Shown one piece after another: positions 37,027-46,912 of a DNA stretch of 60,922 bases. The notes beneath the pieces were generated by a model that saw only the letters and a program-made list of their open reading frames with translations, had not been told where the DNA came from and searched no databases. The stretch is from NCBI RefSeq assembly GCF_000333595.1, contig NZ_BADK01000091.1, positions 1 to 60,922 of the forward strand. The letters are read 5' to 3'. The position numbers and the translations under genes are program-made. This stretch comes from Azospirillum sp. B506 (GTDB taxonomy: Bacteria; Pseudomonadota; Alphaproteobacteria; Azospirillales; Azospirillaceae). Position 1 is the first letter of the stretch. Every line of letters starts with the position of its first letter.

Positions 37027-37644
37027 ATGGCAGATGACGCGGCGGCCATGCTAGAGGTCGTTTGTCTTCCTCATACGCCGACGGTTGCCCATTTCATGCT
37101 GACCGAGATCGCGCCTCCGGCCTTCGACATCGAGCTGGAGCTTCTTTACGCCACCGCCGACAATCTGTCGGGCGTTCCGATCTACCGCTCGGCGGTGTGC
37201 CTGCTTCATCCCGACGCGGCCCGCCGGCTTGGCGACGCCATCAGGCTGGCCCGCGGCATCGGCTGCCGGCTGCGGGTGTACGATGCCTTCCGCCCGGCCG
37301 AGGCGCAATGGAGGCTTTGGCACGCCTTTTCCGATCCGACCTACATCGCCGACCCGCGGCTTGGGTCCAACCACACCCGCGGCGTGGCGATCGACCTGAC
37401 GCTGGTGGATGCCGCCGGCTTGGCCCTGGACATGGGCACCGGGTTCGACGCGATGACCGAGCGGTCGCACCACGGCCGCAGCGACCTGACCGCTGAACAG
37501 CAGCGCAACCGCGCCCTGCTGTTGGGCGTGATGGTCGGCGCCGGCTGGGAGCATTACCCGTCGGAATGGTGGCACTACCAGTTGCCGGATGCCGAACGCT
37601 ACCCGCTGCTGACCGACGCGGCGGCCGGCGGCCGGCTGATGTGA
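37027..37644 (+). CDS. ddpX: D-alanyl-D-alanine dipeptidase (VanX/DdpX type)
   Basis: 205 residues of the M15D family. Substrate and zinc motifs are present: RVYDAFRPAEAQWRLW, SNHTRGVAIDLTLVD (the SxHxxGxAxD zinc motif), FDAMTERSHHG, and EWWHYQL (catalytic Glu and third His). Cleaves D-Ala-D-Ala; in Gram-negatives this serves peptidoglycan turnover. No signal peptide, so it is probably cytoplasmic like DdpX. ATG 37027 follows the divergent tsaB gene by about 130 bp. Confidence 0.9.
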   Translation: MADDAAAMLEVVCLPHTPTVAHFMLTEIAPPAFDIELELLYATADNLSGVPIYRSAVCLLHPDAARRLGDAIRLARGIGCRLRVYDAFRPAEAQWRLWHAFSDPTYIADPRLGSNHTRGVAIDLTLVDAAGLALDMGTGFDAMTERSHHGRSDLTAEQQRNRALLLGVMVGAGWEHYPSEWWHYQLPDAERYPLLTDAAAGGRLM

Positions 37645-37664
37645 TGTAAGGAGGCCAGCGGCGA

Positions 37665-37727
37665 CCGGCCGATGTTTAGGATGCCGGCCACGGCCGGCCG
37701 ATGTTTAGGATGCCGGCCACGGCCGGC
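37665..37727. repeat. Tandem 29-bp duplication with internal hairpin
   Basis: A 29-bp unit at 37665-37693 is repeated exactly at 37694-37722 and begins again (CCGGC). Each unit contains GATGCCGGCCACGGCCGG, whose ATGCCGGC and GCCGGCAT arms fold into a stem after the second copy. Located 20 bp after ddpX. A structured spacer or recent duplication; function unknown. Confidence 0.9.
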
Positions 37728-37905
37728 ATGGGCCTCCATTGGGGCTTTTACCCTGTCCGCAGCGCTCCATTGTTGCACGCGCGCACCGCATCGCTGCCCT
37801 CCGCAGGAAAGCGGCGGACGGTGCTTGTTCGCACGCCGGAGATTGTGGCACACCATTTGCGTTGGGGCGGAGGTCGCCCCGATCAGCCTTTTCCCTAAGG
37901 GCGCC

Positions 37906-38958
37906 ATGCCGTTCCGTCGTGCCGTCACGGTACTCGCCGCCGCTGCGCTGTCCGCCTGGACCGCGATCGTGCCGGTATCCCGGCCCGCCGCCGCCGAAGC
38001 CGCCTCTCCACCGGGTGCGAGTGCGGTGGTGTTCGCCTATGACCGCTTCGGCGAGGACCAGAATCCCTCGATCAGCATCCGCATCGACCAGTTCGAAGCC
38101 CATTTGGACGAGCTGACCGACGGCGACTACAACGTCCTGCCGTTGCCTAAAATCCTGGATGCCCTGCGTACCGGCAAGCCGCTGCCCGACCGCACGGTGG
38201 CGATCACCATCGACGAGGCCAGCCGCTCCGCCTTCACCGAAGCCTGGCCGCGCCTGAAGGCGGCCAATCTGCCCTTCACCCTGTTCGTCGCCACCGACCC
38301 GGTGGACCGCGGGTCTCCCGCCCACATGACCTGGGGCGAAATCCGCCAGCTGGCGGCTGCCGGCGTCACCATCGGGGCGCTCGGCACCTCGACCCAGTCG
38401 ATGCTGGCGCGCAGCCCGGATCAGGTGGCTGCCGATCTGCGCCGGATGTCCGACCGCTTCCAGGCGGAGCTGGGGCGACGCCCGCAAATCCTCGCCTACC
38501 CCCAGGGTGAGTATTCGCTGGCGGTGCGGCAGCTGGTGATCGACCAGGGCTTCACCGCCGCCTTCGGCCAGCAGTCGGGAGTCCTGCACCCGCAGGCAGA
38601 CCCCTGGAGCCTGCCGCGCTTCGTCATGAACGAGACCTACGGCAGCGCTGACCGGTTCGAGCTGGCGGCCAACGCGCTGCCGCTGCCGGTATCGGACCTG
38701 ACCCCCGACGATCCGCTGGTCACCGTCAATCCGCCGCCGCTGGGCTTCACCATCGGCGACGGGGTGGGTGACAGTTCCAAGCTGGCCTGCTTCGCCACCG
38801 GCCAGGGCCGCACCGCGCTGGAGCGCATCGCCGAGGACCGGGTGGAGGTCCGCATCCGCGACCCGTTCCCGCCGGGCCGCGCCCGCGTCAACTGTACCTT
38901 GCCGGCCGCCGACGGCCGTTGGCGCTGGCTGGGCGTGCAGTTCCTGATCCCGGAATAG
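37906..38958 (+). CDS. Secreted polysaccharide-deacetylase-like protein lacking metal histidines
   Basis: 350 residues with a signal peptide (VTVLAAAALSAWTAIVPVS, cleavage near residue 31). The NodB-like fold is recognisable: VVFAYDRFGED, RTVAITIDEAS (residues 98-106), LPFTLFVATDP, MTWGEIRQLAAAGVTIGALGTSTQSM, and RPQILAYPQGEYSLAVRQL. The usual TFDDG is TIDEA, and the His-x3-His zinc motif expected at about 158-166 is GALGTSTQS, so both metal histidines are missing. The C-terminal 100 residues hold a Cys pair. Catalysis is doubtful; it may bind polysaccharide. ATG at 37906. Confidence 0.8.
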   Translation: MPFRRAVTVLAAAALSAWTAIVPVSRPAAAEAASPPGASAVVFAYDRFGEDQNPSISIRIDQFEAHLDELTDGDYNVLPLPKILDALRTGKPLPDRTVAITIDEASRSAFTEAWPRLKAANLPFTLFVATDPVDRGSPAHMTWGEIRQLAAAGVTIGALGTSTQSMLARSPDQVAADLRRMSDRFQAELGRRPQILAYPQGEYSLAVRQLVIDQGFTAAFGQQSGVLHPQADPWSLPRFVMNETYGSADRFELAANALPLPVSDLTPDDPLVTVNPPPLGFTIGDGVGDSSKLACFATGQGRTALERIAEDRVEVRIRDPFPPGRARVNCTLPAADGRWRWLGVQFLIPE

Positions 38959-39052
38959 ATCCGGAGCCGCCTGGCGGTGGCCGCGGTATTGCCGACCGCT
39001 TCAATCGGACATTGTCGGAACGACGGGCAACGCCTTATGGTGCCGGTCATTG

Positions 39053-39088
39053 CATGTCGATGGGCATGTCGATGGGCATGTGAAGGGG
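39053..39088. repeat. Short tandem 12-bp repeat
   Basis: CATGTCGATGGG is present twice in direct succession (39053-39076), followed by a diverged third unit. It lies in the leader of the 176-residue hypothetical gene. Possibly slippage; no function evident. Confidence 0.7.
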
Positions 39089-39129
39089 CATGCCAGTGCG
39101 AGGCGCGCGGCGATTTTCGGGAGCGGGCG

Positions 39130-39660
39130 ATGGCCGACGAAACCTATTCAGCGAACGCACAGGGATCCGACATCGGCTGGGCCGATACGGTGCGCTTCAG
39201 GCTTCCGGCCGGTTGGGCGGTCGATGTGGAAGACCATGAGGGCCAGCCGGTGGGCACCTTCCGACCGCCGCCGCCGGCCGCCGGCGTCCTGCGGCTGGTG
39301 ACCGACCGGGTGACGCCCCGGCCGGAGTCCGGCGGCACCGCCGCCACGCTGCAGGAGATGGCGTTGCGCTTCGTCCGGCCGCAGGATCAGCGGGCGGGCG
39401 ACCGGACCGTGGAGAGCCGGTCAGACGGTGCCGTGATCGCGCAGGCAATGATGCGGACGCAAGAGGACGGCCGGGCCGAGACCCATTATCTGTGGCTTGT
39501 CGGCGCCGAGAGGCTGGATGGCGCCGGTGGTGCTGCCGGGCCGGTTGCCGCAGTCGCGATGTTCAGCTTCGCGCTGCCCGACCTGATGGATGGCGACGAT
39601 TCCTGTGCCGAAATGTTGGGCCGGATCGACGACGCCATCCGCAACGCGGTGATCCTGTAA
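39130..39660 (+). CDS. Hypothetical 176-residue protein
   Basis: Not recognised with confidence. Contains a beta-rich first half (TVRFRLPAGWAVDVEDHEGQPVGTFRPPPPAAGVLRLVTDRVTP) and a second half with HYLWLVGAERLDG, VAAVAMFSFALPDLMDGDDSCAEMLGRIDDAIRNAVIL. The pattern (strand, Ala/Gly loops, final helix with 'F..P.......IDDAIR') resembles DcrB-like or PsbP-like lipid/protein adaptors, but this is only a visual guess. The ATG at 39130 is near a GAGCGGG site. Composition is that of a real gene. Confidence 0.65.
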   Translation: MADETYSANAQGSDIGWADTVRFRLPAGWAVDVEDHEGQPVGTFRPPPPAAGVLRLVTDRVTPRPESGGTAATLQEMALRFVRPQDQRAGDRTVESRSDGAVIAQAMMRTQEDGRAETHYLWLVGAERLDGAGGAAGPVAAVAMFSFALPDLMDGDDSCAEMLGRIDDAIRNAVIL

Positions 39661-39714
39661 GGCAGAACGGCGTCCGCCTTCACACGTCGGAACACAATTT
39701 CCGGGACTTGCCGG

Positions 39715-39918
39715 TCAGCAGTGGCCGGCACCGGTGGCCATCATCGCCTTCAGCCGGACAGCCTGCGGATCATGGGCGACGGCCGCTTCTTCGGCGGCGA
39801 GGGAGGCGAGGCTGATGAAGCGCGCCAGATCGTCCAGATCGCACCGCGTCGCGTCGCTCATCAAGCTGTCCAGGCAGGACTTGATGGCCAGGGCCACATC
39901 GCGTCGTTCGTCCATCAT
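39715..39918 (-). CDS. Hypothetical 67-residue protein
   Basis: Not recognised. MMDERRDVALAIKSCLDSLMSDATRCDLDDLARFISLASLAAEEAAVAHDPQAVRLKAMMATGAGHC is helical and Asp/Ala/Leu-rich, with three Cys. AAGGGA lies seven bases before the ATG. The palindrome TCACACCTGTGTGA is 13 bp upstream of the start. Confidence 0.55.
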   Translation of the reverse strand: MMDERRDVALAIKSCLDSLMSDATRCDLDDLARFISLASLAAEEAAVAHDPQAVRLKAMMATGAGHC

Positions 39919-39930
39919 CGCGCTTCCCTT

Positions 39931-39944
39931 TCACACCTGTGTGA
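39931..39944. promoter_or_regulatory. Palindrome TCACACCTGTGTGA
   Basis: TCACAC and GTGTGA are perfect inverted arms with a two-base centre. Lies 13 bp upstream of the 67-residue gene, where an operator would sit. The regulator is unknown; the arms resemble a half-site of CRP/FNR proteins in the opposite orientation. Confidence 0.4.
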
Positions 39945-40137
39945 CCAGCATCGCCCGGGAACCGCATGCTCCGGTGGCGGCAACGGCCGTTTCGCCGGCC
40001 TGTCCCCCTTGCGGTCATCCCTGATGGACAAATCAGATAGCATATTCCTTTTGCGCTTTCACTAATTGATTCGCCGGACCATGAATAATGGCGTCAACCG
40101 CGAATTGATTGACCAGCTCTTTGCACGCCGATGCTTG

Positions 40138-40153
40138 TTAATGAAAGGTTAAC
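40138..40153 (+). promoter_or_regulatory. CtrA-like binding site TTAA-N7-TTAAC
   Basis: TTAA at 40138-40141 and TTAAC at 40149-40153 are separated by seven bases (tgaaagg), the full consensus of the alphaproteobacterial cell-cycle regulator CtrA. It is 220 bp from the 67-residue gene and 404 bp from dnaK. Binding is inferred from sequence alone. Confidence 0.5.
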
Positions 40154-40223
40154 TTCCTTCGCTAGTTCATGGCTGTTCGATTAATCACTTGTAACACCTG
40201 TGACGATTTGAATCATAGCCGCT

Positions 40224-40274
40224 GAATATCGGGATACTCGTCCTTTCCACCTTGAATACACGGGTATTCTATTT
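40224..40274 (+). promoter_or_regulatory. Two inverted repeats and a possible heat-shock promoter upstream of dnaK
   Basis: GAATATCGGGATACTC (40224-40239) and GAATACACGGGTATTC (40254-40269) are related dyads whose starts are 30 bp apart; the second is a perfect 6-bp inverted repeat. CTTGAA (40251-40256) matches the sigma-32 -35 element and CTATTT (40269-40274) a possible -10, but the 12-bp spacing is short. CIRCE is absent. Regulator unknown. Confidence 0.45.
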
Positions 40275-40556
40275 TGGGGAGCAGCGGGATTGCCGCCATG
40301 CGACAAAGGACGCCGCGGCATCGATTTTTCCCCCCTTTTGCGGGTCGAAAGCTTCGCCACCCTGTTGCAGGCCGAAACGGCTCCGCCTATATCTCCGCCA
40401 GCACGGGCCGGACCCGGGGGCATCGCTCTCAAGGCATCGCTCCTCCGCGGACCAGACCCCCAAGCGCTCCACCGACGTTTCACCGACCCAATGGGGATCG
40501 CGGCGGTGCCGGACCAGACGGGCCGCCACGCATCTGCCGAACGAAAGAGGCTGAAC

Positions 40557-42473
<1,917 letters not shown>

Positions 42474-42527
42474 ACCTCGTCTCCCAGGCCAGCTTCTTTT
42501 TGATACGGACCTGACGCGAGCATCGAT

Positions 42528-42558
42528 GGCCCGCCGCCTTTCCCCGGCGGCGGGCCTT
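42528..42558 (+). terminator. Hairpin between dnaK and dnaJ
   Basis: GGCCCGCCGCC (42528-42538) and GGCGGCGGGCC (42546-42556) form a perfect 11-bp stem with a TTTCCCC loop. Only CTTCG follows, so it is a weak terminator or attenuator, giving less dnaJ than dnaK, rather than a full stop. Confidence 0.5.
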
Positions 42559-42631
42559 CGGTATGCTGGGGTCAGGCTCCGACGCGACGCGGACAGTTTG
42601 GACCAGAACGACTCAAAGGCGGTCGGCCCCC

Positions 42632-43783
42632 ATGGCGAAACAGGATTATTACGAGCTGCTCGGTGTGGCGAAGAACGCCAGCGCGGATGAGCTGAAAAAG
42701 GCTTATCGCAAGATGGCGATGCAGTACCACCCGGACCGCAACCAGGGTGACAAGGACGCCGAGCAGAAGTTCAAGGAAATCAGCGAGGCGTATGACGTCC
42801 TGAAGGACGATCAGAAGCGCGCGGCCTACGACCGGTTCGGCCACGCCGCCTTCGAGGGTGGCCGTGGTCCGGGACCGGGTGCCGGGGCCGGCGGCTTCAA
42901 TTTCGACTTCGGCGGCGGCGGCGGCTTCGCCGACATCTTCGACGAGATGTTCGGGGAGTTCATGGGCGGGCGCCGCGGCGGCGGCGGCGCGTCCGGCCGT
43001 GGCCAGGATCTCCGCTACAATCTGGAGATCGGGCTGGAGGACGCCTTCAAGGGCACCCAGACCACCATCCGCGTGCCGACCACCGTGCAGTGCGACAGCT
43101 GCAACGGCTCCGGCGCCGCGGCGGGGACCCAACCGATCACCTGCCCGACCTGCCAGGGTCACGGCAAGGTGCGGGCGCAGCAGGGCTTCTTCACCATCGA
43201 GCGGACCTGCCCCGGCTGCCACGGCGCCGGCAAGGTCATCAAGGACGCCTGCAAGAACTGCGGCGGCTCCGGCCGGCTGCGCAAGGAAAAGACCCTGCAG
43301 GTCAACATTCCCGCCGGTGTCGAGGACGGAACCCGCATCCGTCTGGCCGGCGAGGGCGAGGCCGGGCTGCGCGGGGCGCCGGCGGGCGACCTCTACATCT
43401 TCCTGGCCATCGGCCCGCACCCGATCTTCCAGCGCGAAGGCGCCAACATCCACTGCCGGGTACCGATCCCGATGACCACGGCGGCGCTGGGCGGTTCGGT
43501 GGAGGTGCCGACCATCGACGGCAGCCGCACCAAGGTGACGGTCCCCCCCGGCACCCAGTCGGGCCATCAGTTCCGCATCAAGGGCAAGGGCATGTCGGTG
43601 CTGCGCAGCGCCCAGCGCGGCGACATGTACATCCAGGCGGTGGTCGAGACGCCGGTGAACCTGACCAAGCGCCAGCAGGAACTTCTGCGCGAGTTCGAAG
43701 GTGCGGCCAAGGAGGGGTCGAATCCGCAGTCGGAGGGCTTCTTCGCCAAGGTGAAGGAGCTTTGGGAAGACCTGAAGGACTGA
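42632..43783 (+). CDS. dnaJ: Chaperone DnaJ (Hsp40)
   Basis: 383 residues. J domain with HPD ([29 protein letters not shown]), a Gly/Phe-rich linker, four CxxCxGxG zinc repeats ([32 protein letters not shown]), and the C-terminal substrate-binding domains. Stimulates DnaK ATPase. ATG at 42632, in the dnaK operon. A terminator follows. Confidence 0.98.
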   Translation: MAKQDYYELLGVAKNASADELKKAYRKMAMQYHPDRNQGDKDAEQKFKEISEAYDVLKDDQKRAAYDRFGHAAFEGGRGPGPGAGAGGFNFDFGGGGGFADIFDEMFGEFMGGRRGGGGASGRGQDLRYNLEIGLEDAFKGTQTTIRVPTTVQCDSCNGSGAAAGTQPITCPTCQGHGKVRAQQGFFTIERTCPGCHGAGKVIKDACKNCGGSGRLRKEKTLQVNIPAGVEDGTRIRLAGEGEAGLRGAPAGDLYIFLAIGPHPIFQREGANIHCRVPIPMTTAALGGSVEVPTIDGSRTKVTVPPGTQSGHQFRIKGKGMSVLRSAQRGDMYIQAVVETPVNLTKRQQELLREFEGAAKEGSNPQSEGFFAKVKELWEDLKD

Positions 43784-43819
43784 AGACTTTATTTTCGGGC
43801 GGCAATCGGCGGTCTGTCG

Positions 43820-43857
43820 AACGGGCGATGTGTTTGTGACGCATCGCCCGTTACTTT
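43820..43857 (+). terminator. Rho-independent terminator after dnaJ
   Basis: AACGGGCGATG pairs with CATCGCCCGTT around an 11-base loop and is followed by ACTTTTTG. Lies 37 bp after dnaJ. Confidence 0.85.
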
Positions 43858-44009
43858 TTGTCGCACGCTGGGATCTTTCTGTGTTTTTCGGTGGGTCATA
43901 GGCCATTTCCACGCGAAAGCCATTGATAGGGCGTTCATGCGCGTGTAATCACCCTCCATGGCTAATCCATTGGCGACATGTCCGGCCGGTGCCGGGGGCG
44001 GGCTGCCGG

Positions 44010-45220
44010 ATGCGGGTTGAGAGGCTCCTCACCGCGCTTTTCGACGCCTTCGTCCGTGGCGACGAACTGCCCGACCTGATCCTGCCGGCGTCCCACACGC
44101 CGATCCTGCAGCGTCGCCGCGCCGCAATGATCCAGTCGCGCGTGCGCATGGTGGCTCTGGTCTTCGGCATCCTGACGCCGCTGTGGATCGCCATCGACGT
44201 CACCGTGTTCGACTGGTCGCTGGCGGTCTGGCTGATCCTGCTGCGCCTGACCGCCAGCGCCGCTTTCCTGGCGCTCGCCTTCGACCGCCGGTCCTGCGAA
44301 GACATGGCCTGCGCCTGGGGGCGGCTGGCCGCGCTGCTGGCCGTACCGACGCTGTTCTTCGCCATCTCGCACCCGCTGCTCTACAACAGGGGGTCGACGA
44401 CTTGCGCATCGCCGTCAGCGCCGGCTACGGCTATCTGCCCTTTGGGAAGGTGGCCGGAATCAGCGTCTTTCCGCTGACCGCGCTGGAAAGGGGCTCTTTT
44501 CGCCCCCCCGATGCTGGGCGCCCATCTGCCGCCGGGTTCTACGGGTCGCTGGTGATGCCCTTCCCCTCCTACATCAGCGCGCTGTGGCTGCTGGCGCTGA
44601 TCGCGGTGGTGGCGACGCTGGCGGCGATCAGCCAGCTGCATTTCATGATCGCGCTGCTGGAACAGGCCGCGCACGACGCGCTGACCGGCGCCTTTTCCCG
44701 CCGGATCGGCGAGGAGCTGCTGAAGCTCCAGGTCGCCCATGCCGAACGCACGGGCCAGCCCCTGTCGGCAATCTTCGTCGACCTGGACGATTTCAAGGCC
44801 GTCAACGACCGCTTCGGGCATGAGGAGGGCGACCGGGTCATTCGCCATGCCGCCAACACCATCCGCAGCCTGCTGCGCCAGTCCGACGCGCTGGTCCGCT
44901 GGGGTGGGGAGGAGTTCCTGGTCGTCATGCCCGACACCGCGATGGACGGTGCGATGATCGCGGTGGAGCGGATGCGCCGGGCCGGCTTCGGCAAGCGGCC
45001 GGACGGCAGCCTGCAGACCGCCAGCATCGGCATCGCCGAACAGACGGCGGACCGTCCCGCCGATTGGGAATCTCTGGTGGAACTGGCCGACCAGCGCATG
45101 TACCGCGCCAAGCAGGACGGCAAGAACCGGGTGGTCACCAACGACAGCGTGGTCGACGAAACCGGCATCGGCGCCCGTCCGGACACCGGGGATGAGCCTT
45201 TGGACAGCATTGTCGCATGA
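44010..45220 (+). pseudogene. Membrane diguanylate cyclase gene with three apparent frame breaks
   Basis: The protein starts MRVERLLTALFDAFVRGDELPDL at 44010 and has membrane helices (MVALVFGILTPLWIAIDVTVF, LAVWLILLRLTASAAFLALAF, LAVPTLFFAI) before a C-terminal GGDEF domain with GGEEF (FVDLDDFKAVNDRFGHEEGD, RWGGEEFLVVMP), so it would make cyclic di-GMP. Reading frames change near 44390 (run of Gs, one base missing), near 44490 (one base extra) and near 44548 (one base missing); only with all three corrected does the sensor region read HPLLYN..VDDLRIAVSAGYGYLPFG..ALEGALFAPPMLGAHLPPGSTGSLVMPFPSYISALW. The GGDEF end frame is open from 44183. Either degraded or mis-sequenced. Confidence 0.75.
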
Positions 45221-45439
45221 CGGCCGCTGAGGCCGCATCCCCGTGTGGCCAAGCCCGTTTCCGTTCCACCGCGATCCTCTCGCCGATCACAAGGCACCGC
45301 AATTCCGTCATGACCTTTTGGGAACAGGCTCCCGGACGCAGCGAGATTGCCTGAACCCCCGGTAATGCAGCTTAACGTCATGACCGGAAGGGCGTAATCT
45401 GCCTGCCAACGGACGATAGACGGGAGCAGCAGACAGAGC

Positions 45440-46159
45440 ATGCACCCGCAGAAAGAACAGGACGATGTAACGCTCCAACGAGCCTACTATGCGCAAACGG
45501 CATCGCACTATGACTCGCTCCATGTCGACCTGCACGACGTTCACCATTTGGGGCTGTCGATCCTGAGCGGTTTAATCGATCAGACCGAAGCCATGAGCGT
45601 GCTGGACGAGGGGAGCGGCACGGGCCGGGCGTTGCGCTATCTTAAAATGCGTCACCCAGGGGTATCCGTTGTCGGCTTGGAGCCGGTGGCCGAAATGCGA
45701 GCCATTGGGCATCAGAACGGCCTGAGCCAGGACGAACTGAGGGAAGGGGACGCCACGGCCATCAGGGCGATGGATGCTTCATACGACATCGTCGCGGAGT
45801 TCGGAGCGCTGCATCATATCAGGAACAGCGAGAAAGCCGTTCAGGAAATGGTCCGCGTGGCGCGCCACGGTGTGTTCCTGTCCGACAGCAACAACTTCGG
45901 GCAAGGGAGGCCCGTGACACGGTTTGCGAAACAGGTGTTGAACGCGCTCAGACTTTGGCCGCTTGCCGATTACATCAAGACACGCGGAAAAGGATACACC
46001 CTGTCCGAAGATGACGGCCTTGCGTACAGCTACTCGGTTTTCAACAGCGTCGCCATCCTGCGGCAGAAATTCCCGCATGTCATGTTCTTTGGGCTTTCCG
46101 CATCCTCTGGAAATCTCTACCGGACTGCGTCGCATGTCGGCGTTTTCGCTCACCGCTAA
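45440..46159 (+). CDS. SAM-dependent methyltransferase
   Basis: 239 residues of the class I methyltransferase fold: RAYYAQTASHYDSLH, motif I VLDEGSGTGRALRYLKMRHPGVSVVGLEP, and a post-I block AEFGALHHIRNSEKAVQEMVRVARHGVFLSDSNNFG with motif IV/V. Motif I has E in the usual D/E position. The substrate is unknown; small-molecule methylation is most likely. Base and codon use are clearly less G+C-rich than the neighbours, which suggests horizontal transfer. It lies beside the broken GGDEF gene, alone and rightwards. Confidence 0.85.
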   Translation: MHPQKEQDDVTLQRAYYAQTASHYDSLHVDLHDVHHLGLSILSGLIDQTEAMSVLDEGSGTGRALRYLKMRHPGVSVVGLEPVAEMRAIGHQNGLSQDELREGDATAIRAMDASYDIVAEFGALHHIRNSEKAVQEMVRVARHGVFLSDSNNFGQGRPVTRFAKQVLNALRLWPLADYIKTRGKGYTLSEDDGLAYSYSVFNSVAILRQKFPHVMFFGLSASSGNLYRTASHVGVFAHR

Positions 46160-46302
46160 TCGGATCTCATCGTGTTTCAGATCCATGGGACAACGTCGGA
46201 TCGTTCCGATGGCGGCAAGGCACTTGGCTCAGCGGCTCCCTTTTCACCGTATCACAGGGAACAGCAAATCCCTTACAGCCTTCCAGAACACAGCCCCGGC
46301 AC

Positions 46303-46845
46303 TTATGGCTCCGTCAGCGGATACTCCCCCAACGCCTCATACACCGCCCCGCCGTTGCCGGGATGGCTGCGGTAGAGCGTGACGTGATCGACCGACATCG
46401 GCCCGGCCCGGAAGAGGCCGCGGTCGGACAGGAAGCGGCCGATGCGGTCGGTCGGCGCGTCCTTCAGACGGGCGAGCGTGATGTGGGGGGAGAATTTCCG
46501 CTCCTCCGCCGGCAGGCCGCAGCGGACGATTGCGGACTCGACCTTGGCCTGGAGATGGGCCAGCGCCTCGTTGCGCTCCACTCCCGCCCACAGCACCCGC
46601 GCCTTGCGGCCGGCGCCGAACACGCCGACGCCATCGAGGGTGAGCGGGAAGGCCGGCGCCCGCAGTTCCGCCAGCGCGGCGTCGATGTCCATCGCCTGAT
46701 CCTCCGGCACCTCGCCGATGAAACGCAGGGTCAGGTGCATGGCGTCAGGGTCGGTCCAGCGCGCGCCGGGCACCCCGCCCGCCAGTCCGGCCAACCTCTG
46801 GCGAACCTCCTCGCTCAGGTCGAGGGCGACGAACAGGCGGAGCAT
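46303..46845 (-). CDS. thpR: RNA 2',3'-cyclic phosphodiesterase
   Basis: 180 residues with the two HxTx motifs of the 2H phosphoesterase family: HLTLRFIGEV and HITLARLKD, plus MLRLFVALDLSEEVRQRLAGLAG at the N-terminus. Hydrolyses 2',3'-cyclic phosphates, for example at tRNA half ends. GGAGG sits six bases before the ATG at 46845. It ends a leftward gene group with AKR, FIST and tesA. Confidence 0.92.
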   Translation of the reverse strand: MLRLFVALDLSEEVRQRLAGLAGGVPGARWTDPDAMHLTLRFIGEVPEDQAMDIDAALAELRAPAFPLTLDGVGVFGAGRKARVLWAGVERNEALAHLQAKVESAIVRCGLPAEERKFSPHITLARLKDAPTDRIGRFLSDRGLFRAGPMSVDHVTLYRSHPGNGGAVYEALGEYPLTEP

Positions 46846-46912
46846 GGGGCACCTCCGGGGTTGCTGCAACGCCCCGCCCCCTTTCGGAAAAGGGGGCTGG
46901 CAATGCGACAGC

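Larger units (their letters stand above)
39919..40556. other. 638-bp intergenic region upstream of dnaK
   Basis: No supported gene. From about 40030 to 40280 the sequence is A+T-rich for this genome and holds a palindrome, a CtrA-like site and paired inverted repeats listed separately. From 40290 to 40556 it is ordinary G+C-rich leader ending in AAAGAGG before the dnaK ATG. An in-frame extension of dnaK back to 40290 is not credible. Confidence 0.6.
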
